This document shows, piece after piece, positions 1-9,981 of a stretch of 64,000 nt of DNA. Both the position numbers and the translations under genes were made by a program. Each line of letters starts with the position of its first letter. Position 1 is the first letter of the stretch. The notes below the pieces were generated by a model, which worked only from the letters and a program-made list of their open reading frames with translations, made no database searches and was not told the origin of the DNA. The DNA is from Leptasterias polaris (lineage: Eukaryota > Echinodermata > Asteroidea > Forcipulatida > Asteriidae), in NCBI GenBank assembly GCA_037783415.1, contig JAZGTN010000022.1:5678001-5742000 (forward strand), read 5' to 3'.

Positions 1-289
1 TGATAAATTCTCACCGTTTTTCAGAATCCTCGCCTTCCGGTAACAATATGGCCGCCGCTGAAATTTTCCTCCTGGTAATGCTGCGCGCTACGCTGGTCAC
101 AAAACCAACTCACGTTTATACGTAATCATAGGCACAATGCTGGTCCACAATAACCAATGTTCTGTACATGTACGTGAACCGTTGATAATCGTTACCAGCG
201 TAGCGCACAGCATTACCAGGAGGAAAATTGCAGCGGCGGCCATATTGTTACCGGAAGGCGAGGATTCTGAAAAACAGGAATTTATCATT
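1..289. mobile_element. Palindromic foldback MITE, cut by nothing but starting at base 1
   Basis: Bases 1-101 and about 190-289 are near-perfect inverted repeats: the element opens TGATAAATTC and closes GAATTTATCA, with a spacer of about 90 bases. No coding capacity is credible. Because the left terminus is the first base of the window, any target-site duplication on that side is not visible. Class is unassigned. Confidence 0.75.
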
Positions 290-1454
290 TTTTGCAACTT
301 TTTTTTTGCGGAGTGGATTTTCTGGACCCGTGCAACGCTTAATGAGAGTACAAAGAACATATAAAGCCTAATTTTGGCAATATCTGATTTCATAAAAGAA
401 CTGTAGGCATGTAAACGTGAATGGCAAAAAGTTTTGAATAGGATTTTGTACTATGTCACTCTATGACTATGATGAGGGTAATGGAGACGATAGCGGAACA
501 AACCTCATAGTTCTAGGACCTAGGGGTATGTCCTGGGATACATCATGTGATAATGTTTCCATTCATGTAGGCCAACATTTGCCATCAGTGTTGCATTATG
601 GGTAGGTGGATGCACATCCACAACCCTTTGTTTTGTCTTTTTCGCCATTCGGAAAACATTTTTGCTGGAGACTGGAGTACGATAAAATTTGCCTGGGGTG
701 TGTTTTTGCGGCTGTAACCAATAACTGTTTCGGTCATTGTCCTGTGATTAACAAATGGCAAAGTCAACCAAAACAGTTGTTGGTTACATCAGCGAAAACG
801 CACCCCTACGCATAGTTAATATAGAATGACCGCAGATGTCAACAAATTTGTTTTAAATAGGACTGAAAGGAGTACAGCCCCCCGGTTACTTGACTGGTTC
901 TATCAATGGTAAACCTAGTTAAATAAAAATATTGTTGCTAGTATTCAATAATTAATTCGTTAAACAAAATCCTCAAAGATTTTGAGTTAGAAAATGACTA
1001 CAAACTAAAGACCAGATTTTTCCCACAATACACTTGGGCAGGCCTTAATCCTCTTACAAATGCACAATATCTGTTGACATGACACACCCCTAGCTAGCCT
1101 GCACAAATGCTCTTTAAATAGCTTTCATATGTAAATTCAATGACACAGTTCGGACTTACAACAATTCCCATGCTTTTATACTTACTTCAACAGAAAATCG
1201 TCACGAACCAGATGAAATTGTTGTTAGATTAAAGGAATTTTGTGTCCAGTATTTGTACAGGAATCATGATGCATGTGTTGCAGATAAAAATAATCACGTG
1301 ACACCCACAATGCATTTTGATTCCCACAATGCTTAGCGTCGCGTCAGGGCATTGCTCTCTGCGAAAAATGGCTGACTGAAATTATCGTCTGCATAATTAT
1401 TGCCTGATTTTATCAGTTCTGCTGTATCCTGAGGAAAGTGTAACGAAAAGACAT
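290..1454. other. Upstream region of the JmjC gene
   Basis: No exon is supported here. A second small foldback lies at about 694-812, where the arms carry GGTTACA and TGTAACC type complements. The 150 bases before 1455 probably hold the 5' UTR and promoter of the plus-strand gene, but no TATA or other core element can be assigned with confidence. Confidence 0.4.
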
Positions 1455-4400
1455 ATGTGTGAGTTAGTGGACTTTGTAAGGTGTGTTTCCGTGGTTTTGA
1501 GTGTGTTTTTGTCGGTGTTATGTGGCGATACGGCGACAGCCACGCAGGCACGAGGAACACCGGCCGGTCACATGAAACCGCTGGGCTGGCATCGTCCTGC
1601 AGAGCCGGACGTTGATACAGTGAATTCAGTCCCAGAACCACAAGTGTTCTTCGAGAAGTATGTTCGCCATGGAAGGCCATTGTTGATGAAAGGAGCAGCC
1701 AAAAACATGGCCGCATTTAAACTGTGGTCAGATGATTATTTAAGGTTTGTTTTGTCTTCTTTCTCAAATTTCTTGTGTTGTTTTTATTGTTAAATAATGT
1801 TATGTTGTTGTTTTTTGGCTATGTTAATGTATTGTTATGGAGGTAGAAATACCCTCCATCAATTAGTTGTAAAATTACAATTTTTATTACAATTTTATAC
1901 AACAATGAAAATGCACGTATCAGTCAAGTTTTCTCCAGCAGGATATCAGAAATAAATGGCGGCAGTGGGGATTCAAACGTGGAATGGTCCAATAAGCAGG
2001 AGGCATTCCACTGATGAGCCACACAACCAACATGACCGACCAATCCAATGATAACATTCTTGCAGTTTATCAATTGTTATTGTTGTCTGCGCATCACATG
2101 TTTTTTTCCTGACCACACAAATTTTCGCTGACCACACAAATTTTCGCTGACCATGTCTGTCAAAAGTGCCATTTTGATTACATGTTTTTACTATTTGGAA
2201 TATCATATAAATAAGGACAGGGAACTTAAATAAACATATTTTGCAGCAACTTTTGTAAAAGGCGCCCTCATAGTTGCGATAATCGTAACCCTCCTCCCGA
2301 CGGTCTTTAGACCGGAGGGTTACGAGACGGTGAGCACAAGATTCGACCATAAGTGCAATTTCGACCAGTGTTGACAGACTAGTCACCAGATTTGCCCAAG
2401 TTTTTGTCTTTTTTTAAGTTTTTGTCTTTTTTTTTAGTTTTTGTCTTTTTTTCTTACAAATATTTTTTCAATGATGTTTGGAGTATTATGAATAGATTCA
2501 TTAGACATTGATAATCAAATCTGTGTTCTTAGAATTTGTGTCATGATTTTTGAAAGTGGTAATAATCTGGCGACTAGTCTGTCAACACTGGTCGAAATTG
2601 CACTTATGGTCGAATCTTGTGCTCACCGTCTCGTAACCCTCCGGTCTCTGACCGTCGGGAGGATGGAGGGTTACGATTATCGCAACTAGCGCCCTCAATG
2701 CTTTGCGCTTTAACATTATTAGGATTTCTGCTTTGTAATTTGACCAGTCAAAAACAGAGCACAGGGGTGTCTGAAGAAATTTTGTTCCATTATTAAATTG
2801 CCTAATACAAATTTGTCCAGGATCTGGTCCAAGTTAAACATTAAATAAGATAAAAAATAGTTAAAGGTCTGCAGTTTTGTTCTTCATCACGACTGAGTGA
2901 AATATGATTTTTTGTTACAATGATCAGATCTCAGCATGGGAACCTTGAGGTTGAAGTAGAAGAAGGAAAGAAAGAGAATCGGTCAAGAGGATTATGGTCA
3001 ATGAAACTACATGAGTTTCTTGACGAGTACCGACGGGGTGATATTTACATGGTTTCAAGTGTACTACCAGATTTAGCAGGTAACCTAGACTCCACAGGAT
3101 ATTCAAACTTTAAAACATGTAACTTGCTTTTGAAACTTTCTTCAGTCCTGGAATTTCATCTTTGAGAGGGCAAGGCTATGTTCATTTTGCAAAGGGCACT
3201 TTCATTGGAAAATCTGAAAGTCTATGGGAAACTTTTGAAAGGGCACCAAGGCCAAGACTGGGAGGGCACATCTTTTTTGATGACAGTTTTTTGACTTTTG
3301 CCTTTCCCTGGACGGCCTATGCTTGTATATTGTATTGTCCAATAGAATTAAAATTAAAATAAAATAAGACCAGGGGCAACAGAGGCTGTGGCCTCCGTAA
3401 AATGTCAGGCCTGTTTCTTATTGTTTTTAAGTTTCTAATAAACTTTTACCGATCTCCATAAGTCACATCTGACTTTGTTTCAGCCTCAATGTAGGCACAT
3501 AGGCCTAGTAGGCCTAGGTGGACCCACACAGAATGTCAATTTGGGGGTAAACTAAGAGAAACAAATCTAGACAGTATTTGAGTCTCCAGCCTCTGGATCA
3601 GCATGCAGGTGGGCTACCAACTGAGCTATCTAGTGCTAATTAATAGGTGGTCTCCCTAATTGGTCAATATCTCTGTTCGCATGCTAAAAATGCCTTAAAG
3701 GGTGTGTACAACATTGGTAATTGCCAAAGACCTGTATCCCAACTTGATGTGACCTAACATACTCATGAAATAACAAACCTGTGAAAGCTTAAGCTCAATC
3801 GGTCTTCGTAGTCATGAGAAAACAGTGAAAAACCCCATTATATGTTTTAACTTTTTTTTTAAACATCGGATTTTATCCTGCATGATAAAGACTCATTTCT
3901 ACTCATTTCCTAAAAACTGTGGGATTTCATGTAAAACTATTTCAAGGGAAGTTTTCCCACCGTGACCGTCTTTATACCATGTAAGTTATGTGCAAATCTG
4001 TGAACATTAACAAACATTTTCAATCTTACCAAATGTTGTACACACCCTTTAAAACTTAAAGAAATCTTTGCTGGAAAATAATATTGAGTTGATTGTATTG
4101 ACTGATGAAGGCTTAGAATGTTCTTTTCTTGTTGATAGGGGAGGTAGAATTACTGAGCTGTATGCTGTGTGGTGGCTTCACAGATCACCTTCAAGATGCA
4201 GTGATTTGGTTCAGTAGTGGCAGTACTAAATCAGTGTTACATTATGATGCTGTAGATAACATCAACTGTGTGTTAGATGGCAAGAAGGAATTCTTCCTTG
4301 TTGATAAGGTACGTGGACACTCGGCATTTAGTGTAATTAATTAGCAAACACTTTTCCTTTTGTGTGCTAGTAGCAGATCCAGGGTGTTGCAGAAAAGGCT

Positions 4401-7400
4401 TGTACCCCTTGAAGATCTTAAAAGAAAAAATAAACCTAATACACCGATCCATTAAGCCACGCCCATTTCTCATTGACCAATCACAACCGCGAAATCTGAT
4501 CACCATTTGAGCCGTTTGGTGATCTTTGCACTAATGGTGATCGGGTTTCGCGGCTGTGATTGGTCAACTCGTAAGGAGGCGGGGCTTAATGGATCGATCT
4601 ATTGTGTAATGACGCAACTGATTAAAAGGAACCCTCAAAGTATACCTTTGGTAATCAGTCTTAAAATATTGGCAATAAAAACTTACTTGGTTAGAAGTAC
4701 AGCAGCTTTAGATAGTGTAAAGCATTTTGAAAATCATTTCACTTCGAAGTAATGTGGTTATGGAAAAAGATATCAGGTTTTATTCCCCAAAATTTGAATC
4801 TAGGAAAAGTTTTTGTTAGAAACGGTTCTCAGATTGTGTATTCCTATAGGGATTATTCTTCTTGCGTGGACATATTCGCTCCGGTTTTTCAGCGATATCT
4901 CGAAAACGCAACCACCTTTTAAAGTGAAATTTTCACGGGTTAGTTTTATTGTGTACATCTAGACTACATATGCCTATAAGATTAAAACAATCGAACAGCT
5001 CCAAAAACCAAATAGCTCCTAGATCCTGCTTGTTTCTGTGATATATATTAGTGTAGTTAAGCAATGCATCAAGTCATTGTATTGAGCTCTAGTTAGTGTG
5101 ACTCTACCAGGATTCGAACCCATGGTTACAATCTGCAGTGATGAGAATTCATTATACAAGACTTGATATCACTCTGTGTTGATCAAGACATGACTCGTTT
5201 GCTAATTTTCTCTCTGAGCAGATGTCGCTACTAGAGTAGGACTTGAACTTTTGACCTGTGGGTTATAGACTTCAAAAGAGAACTGTGGACCCAGAAGGGA
5301 ATGTAGATGGTTTTTAACTTTTTATACATTTTCTGAATACATTCTTGTCTATCTTGATGAATAGTAAGAGACAGTGTAAATGAAAGAAGCGGGAATTCTA
5401 ACTTGAATTGTTATTGATGAACAGAAAGCGGCAGTGTAAATGAAAGAAGTGGGAATTCTAACTGGAGTCTTTCTTGATAAAACAGAAAGAGAAGGAGAAC
5501 ATTGACATTGATCATCCTGACGGCTCGTTCAGTGGTGTAGATGTAGATAAAGTTGATATGTATAAGTATCCAGGACTCAGTCAAGTTCCTTGGTATAACG
5601 TCACAATGGAACCAAGTGATTGCTTCTTCATACCCTACAGGTTAGTTCATCAAGCGTTTGAAGATTCTGATCTTGGCCTCTAGCCAATCAGTCTCGTTAG
5701 TTTGACTGTATCGCTTAACCAATCATGCTTTATTCAGACTTTCCCTCCTAATGTTATCAGGTACCAAAGGTTGAGGTGTTGAGTTACAGTAGGCTGTGGG
5801 ATTCTGATTGATTTAAAAGCGTCTCTGGTAAAGTTTTTAGTGTTAAATTAGGGTTTATTATATCAAACCATTTTATCTTCAAATATTTGTACACTTGCTT
5901 CAATGATTTGAGTATATGTGTTATTGACTTTGAATATATGTGTTATTGACATTACATCGCAATGAGTTTATCCAGTAAAGTTGTTTAATATGTCCCTTGT
6001 AGATGGTATCATCAAGTGAGGTCGTTACAAGGTCGTAACTTGGCCATCAATATTTGGTTTATACACCTCCTCCAGTTCATCGCTGATGATTGTACGTCCA
6101 AGGGCGACATGCCAGATTTCATACCTCTTGCACAGTTTCAATTTACCACAGACATCGAACAGTTGCGGTAAGATTCAAGTTTGTTCTGATTTGTGAACAT
6201 GTGGGCCCAATGTAAAAAGGCAACTGTGATGTCTCGCTGCCGAGCAGTCTAGTTCACCGGATCCAAGCTCTGGTGTTGTCAGCAGCAGAGTGTGGGTTTG
6301 AAACCCGGTCATGACATTTGTGCCCTTGAGCAAGGCACTTAACTATATAACAGCTTCCAGCCAGGCCCCTACTTCCTTATGGACTGTTAAGAGGTTAAAC
6401 CCTGTTTTAGTTGGCAACAGCCCAAATTAGTTTAGTGTAGCCCTCACCTTGAAGTGGCCGTCCAGCCTTGTGATGTTAGGCGATTTCTCATTTGAAGTTT
6501 TAAAAAAATTAAGAAAAGAAAAATTCAGGGAAACCAGTCATAAGTAAAACCATTTTTTGCAGAGGAAATTTCTTTTCTGAAATTTTCCTCAGGCTAATTA
6601 ATATTTTAATACTTTATTCACATGCTCTTAATACTCTTTTTGTATATTGTCTTCAATTATAGAGGTGAAATAGCCAACACCATTGATGAACTTGAAAATG
6701 GATACTTGGACAGACCACATCTTTTAGAATTTGCAAATAACCTTGATATATCTGAGGGGGATTCAATGATGGTGAGTCAAAACAGGATACTTCATAGACC
6801 ACGCATGATGTGGATTTTTATAAAAACAAGACCCATCATTTGTATATCAACCCTCCTCCCTCGTTCTTATACAACAACCAGTTCTTCCAAGATGATGTTA
6901 TTATTACAAGGTTTTCAACAAACACGTTCATTCTCATCGGTTAAAAATTTCTTTTGTAAGTAAGTAAGGTTTGCGGTGACATCATGTAATAATTCTCTTA
7001 TCTGAGTAGTAGTGGCTCTGAGAAGAACAGGTTTCTCGGAGTCACCACTAATTACAAAAGAGATTTCATACACAGTGTCACCGCAAACCTTACTTACTTA
7101 GTACTTCCACCATGCATAGCTTTAAAGGGTCTGTATACGTTTGGTAATGACTTTGAAGATTAAAGGCAATAGAAACTTACGTGGTAAGAAGTACAGCAGC
7201 TTTCGATAGTATTAGGCATTTTGAGAATCATTTCACTTCGAAGTAATGTGGTTAGGGAAATAGATATCAGGTTTTATGCCCCAAAATTTGAATCTGAGAA
7301 ACATTTCTCAGATTGTGTATTCGTGGACATATTCGCTCCGGTTTGTTGTTGAATGTTCAGTGCTTTTTATGACTAGACCAAAATATCACTAACTTGCGGT

Positions 7401-7566
7401 TTCTTTATGTGTTCTTATTCAGGTATTTGAATTACTAGATGAAAATCAGGATGAGCAAGTGACACTGAATGAGGTTTACTCCTTCAATATGATGACCATC
7501 CAATCTCTACTCCCTGGACTGATCAACACACATTCAAACACAGAAGAGCTCCATGACGAACTTTGA
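1455..7566 (+). CDS. ER-lumen JmjC (cupin_8) dioxygenase-like protein with EF-hand and HDEL tail
   Basis: Seven coding exons with consistent phases: 1455-1744, 2928-3079, 4139-4308, 5486-5640, 6003-6167, 6663-6771 and 7423-7566, giving 394 residues. Residues 1 to about 28 form a hydrophobic signal peptide. The JmjC fold follows: H182-Y-D184 (LHYDAVDN) supplies the HxD iron ligands, and H259 in RWYHQV is the expected second histidine, followed by RNLAINIWF. Exons 6-7 encode a degenerate and then a good EF-hand loop (D353, N355, D357, Q359, T361, E364). The protein ends in HDEL, a KDEL-type ER-retrieval signal. From the family, an Fe(II)/2-oxoglutarate-dependent hydroxylase is expected; the substrate is unknown. 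Signal peptide plus HDEL points to the ER lumen, and the EF-hand suggests calcium binding. It resembles JMJD7/JMJD8-type small JmjC proteins, but I cannot name an ortholog. Confidence 0.9.
2262..2697. mobile_element. Mutator-like foldback MITE with 9-bp target duplication
   Basis: Long inverted arms at about 2271-2387 and 2567-2688 begin TAGTTGCGATAATCG and end CGATTATCGCAACTA. The 418-bp element is flanked on both sides by the direct repeat GCGCCCTCA (2262-2270 and 2689-2697). A 9-bp duplication is typical of Mutator/MULE transposition. It lies in intron 1 of the JmjC gene and has no coding potential. Confidence 0.8.
3570..3690 (-). mobile_element. tRNA-derived SINE fragment (family B)
   Basis: The minus strand carries the box A-like TAGCTCAGTTGGTAG, followed on the plus strand by GGTGGTCTCCCTAAT and a 'tgttcgcatgc' tail like those of the copies at 52785 and 63405. 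The acceptor stem does not fold as a functional tRNA. It lies in intron 2 of the JmjC gene. Confidence 0.5.
3695..4052. mobile_element. TTAA-flanked MITE, GGGTGTGTAC subfamily
   Basis: Both ends are TTAA, with inverted termini AGGGTGTGTACAAC and GTTGTACACACCCT. Length is 358 bp including both TTAA. The internal sequence is related to the 376-bp family at 8042, 37690 and 61068 (shared phrases such as 'aataacaaacctgtgaaa'). TTAA targets are characteristic of piggyBac-like transposition. Confidence 0.7.
4438..4603. mobile_element. 166-bp foldback MITE
   Basis: Arms of about 60 bases are inverted: CCGATCCATTAAGCC on the left and GGCTTAATGGATCG on the right, each followed inward by a GATTGGTCA / TGACCAATC complement. 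It lies in intron 3 of the JmjC gene, 130 bases after exon 3. Confidence 0.7.
4622..5020 (+). mobile_element. Dispersed MITE-like repeat, 'CCCCAAAATTTGAATC' family
   Basis: This segment matches those at 7122-7345 and 60439-60816 (shared CATTTTGA..ATCATTTCACTTCGAAGTAATGTGGTTA and CCCCAAAATTTGAATCT blocks). It starts at a TTAA. The right end is eroded, and a shorter relative is present at about 15260-15400. Confidence 0.6.
5352..5485 (+). repeat. Tandem duplication running into a splice acceptor
   Basis: A unit of about 65 bases (TGATGAA(T/C)AG...GTGTAAATGAAAGAAG...GGGAATTCTAACT) is repeated twice and partly a third time. The third copy ends in the acceptor AAAACAG of JmjC exon 4 (5486). The copy before it has a similar GATGAACAG at about 5423, so a decoy 3' splice site has been duplicated. 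Confidence 0.6.
6228..6480 (+). mobile_element. tRNA-derived SINE (family A)
   Basis: It carries the phrase GTGTGGGTTTGAAACCCGGT (box B-like) followed by CATGACATTTGTGCCC and GAGCAAGGCACTT, as in the fuller copy at 49188. The 3' part (CTCACCTTGAAGTGGCC) matches the minus-strand copy at 47640. It lies in intron 5 of the JmjC gene. Confidence 0.7.
6957..7100. mobile_element. 144-bp MITE with perfect 24-bp terminal inverted repeats
   Basis: The ends read TAAGTAAGTAAGG... and ...CCTTACTTACTTA, with 24 bases matching exactly in inverted orientation. An inner pair around 7014-7048 gives a longer stem. It lies in intron 6 of the JmjC gene. Confidence 0.75.
7122..7345 (+). mobile_element. Truncated copy of the 'CCCCAAAATTTGAATC' repeat
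   Basis: It starts at TTAA followed by AGGGTCTGTATACGTTTGG and continues with the blocks shared by 4622-5020 and 60439-60816. The right half is missing. It lies directly before exon 7 of the JmjC gene. Confidence 0.6.
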
Positions 7567-7616
7567 CCCCAGTCAGATTTCCCCCTTATTTATTTTCCCT
7601 AAATACAATACAATAC

Positions 7617-7622
7617 AATAAA
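7617..7622 (+). promoter_or_regulatory. Probable poly(A) signal of the JmjC gene
   Basis: AATAAA sits 51 bases after the stop codon at 7566, at the end of an (AATAC)n run and before a T-rich stretch. This is the first canonical signal downstream. A repeat-derived origin is possible. Confidence 0.5.
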
Positions 7623-8041
7623 AACTTTATTGTCCCTGCAAGGGAAATTTCTTTGGCCTTTTACATAAAAACATACAAATAGTTTATAAAAAGATAACAA
7701 ATATGTCTGTGGTCTTGATAAAAATATTGCATAACTGTAGTCAATGTTGACCTTTGACCTCAGTACCCCATGCTTGTGGATTATTTTGAGAGATTGAGGT
7801 ATTTTAATAATAAACCATGTTAAGCCCGACCCTAACACCTACCCCGATCAATGAGTGGTCTAATTTGGGGTGTGATGTACCGTTCTCTAATTTCACCATA
7901 TGATCTGGAGTTATCGACCACACGAATTGTATTTGAATTGAATTTGAATAAAAATTGCGAATACTGTGACCTGAAGGTCAAATTACATAGTCAGTACAAT
8001 AGTTGTACATTACAAAAGTATTAAAAATTTTAAAATACACC

Positions 8042-8417
8042 TTAAAGGCACTGAACACGTTTGGTAATTGTCAAAGACCATTATTCTCACTTGGTGTATC
8101 CCAACATATGCATAAAATAACAAGCCTGTGAAAATTTGGACTCAAATGGTCATTGAAGTTGCAAGAAAATGATGAAAGAAAAAACACCCTTGTTGTACAA
8201 ATTAGTGTGCTTTCAGATAGGAATAAAAGGCTTCTGGCCAGAAGTCTTTTATTATTTTAGTGAGAAATTACCTCTTTCTCAAAAACTACGTTACTTCAGA
8301 GGGAGTCGTTTCTCGCAATGTTTTATACTATCAACAGCTCTCCGTTGCTCGTTACCAAGTAAGTTTTTATGCTAATATATATTTTGAGTAATTACCAAAC
8401 GTGTACAGTGCCTTTAA
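8042..8417. mobile_element. 376-bp TTAA-flanked MITE, copy 1 (piggyBac-like)
   Basis: The element is bounded by TTAA on both sides and has inverted termini AGGCACTGAACACGTTTGG and CCAAACGTGTACAGTGCCT. An internal palindrome around AAGGCTTCTGGCCAGAAGTC lies near the centre. Copies at 37690 (inverted) and 61068 have the same length and almost the same sequence. The conserved 68-codon open frame inside is shared only because the copies are recent. Confidence 0.85.
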
Positions 8418-8673
8418 TTAAACAGAGAATGAAGAAGGAAAAGTACTCGCACACACAATAAAGAATGGGCAATTTGGTAGAATTGAGTAAGTTAATGAAA
8501 TAAGGTATGGTGCTATTTTTTATAAACTAGTTATGTTTTGGTGCTGGAATTATTATTGAGGTTACGACCATGACTCTCAAGCCTGGTAGGGGGAAGGAGG
8601 TCTTTTGTGCGAGGGTTGTCAACAAGCCCATCAGGTAGAGTGTCGGATGACGCCACCATATTGTAAGACTGGT

Positions 8674-9981
8674 CTGACGCAGACATGCCAACCTCTGGGA
8701 TCACAAAACTGTATTCTGAAACCCCAAAACCTGTATTTTTCCTTAAAAACCTGTATTTTTGAAAAAAAATGCATAAAAGAGTTTAGGCCCCAAAAAGGGT
8801 GTTCTGTCATGTCTGTTTCGGTTTCTCGTGCCAGGACCCTAAACTTTTTATTCGACTTTAAAAAAAAAAAAAAAAAATTTAAATAAAAAATAAAAAATTA
8901 AATCAAATGTCAGACTTTGACCAACCAAACATGTTTTTAACAAAATTGAACTAAAAACCAGAACACATCCACTGATATCTCCGTGATTTTGGTCTCATGA
9001 TTTTGTGATCCACGGTCGTCGCGCCGTGTTTCGTGAAGTACACAGCGCGCATGGTGTACAAGACAATGCGCAATCTTAAAATTGCGCAAACCTTTACTCG
9101 ATAGGCAATGGGAGCTGCCGATTCTGCATGGCGCAAACTGCAGATTGCGCAAGAGTTTGTCCAATTCGTTGTGCAGATGAACGTGGACAAGAGAAGTCGC
9201 AAGCGGACGATTTGGGGCAACCTTTTAGCCGGAAATTTATATTTTTTGAAAGATATCTGACACAATCATACCTCCATATTAACAAAAAAACATCTCCTGC
9301 GTATCGTACCTCCATCCATTCCATGTGACAGTGAGATGAGGGATGCTTACATAACAATAACATTATTATTGATAAATTAATTATTTTCTCCCTTTTTTGG
9401 ACGCTTTTATGAAGTCCCACTTCGCTGAATATTCTCCTTTATATGACTGCTTCCTTTTATTCGACGAGGTCGAAGCCATAATCAGATATTTATGATACAA
9501 TTTCATGCAGGAGTGCTAAAAAAATTCTGCAAAACAGCGTGAACTGACAGTGACACTGACAGCTCTCGAAAGGCGAACAATCGTAACCTTTTGCATGCAG
9601 TGTTCCGATTGGTTAATACAGGTTTGTTTACATACCATGCACCAATAACTGACGCGCTTACGAATAATTGGCGATAAACGAGCCTCCGCTGCCTCGTACC
9701 CACAGACAACCTCGCTAACATGTAGCGCCTGCGCCGTATCGATCATTCTGGGAAAGAAAATAATTGCGCGGCAAGATTGTACACCATTGGAAACGAGGTT
9801 GTACCACATGGCTTAATAGCGCCGCGCTAGCACAGTATTTCTCGTTTTGGGGGAATGGAATTATTTTTGCGGTGGCGGTGGTCAAAACCGTATTTTTTTT
9901 GCAAAACCTGTACACCCGTATTTTTAACGAAAACCCGTACGAAATACGGGAAAAACGTACTAGTTGGCATGTCTGCTGACG
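8674..9981. mobile_element. hAT-like non-autonomous element, 1.3 kb
   Basis: Inverted termini CAGACATGCCAAC (from 8680) and GTTGGCATGTCTG (to 9975) are flanked by the direct repeat CTGACG (8674-8679 and 9976-9981). The CAG...CTG termini favour hAT; the visible duplication is only 6 bp, so the class is not certain. Internal open frames are short and unlike a transposase. Both ends carry runs of CCTGTATTTTT-like sequence. Confidence 0.65.
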
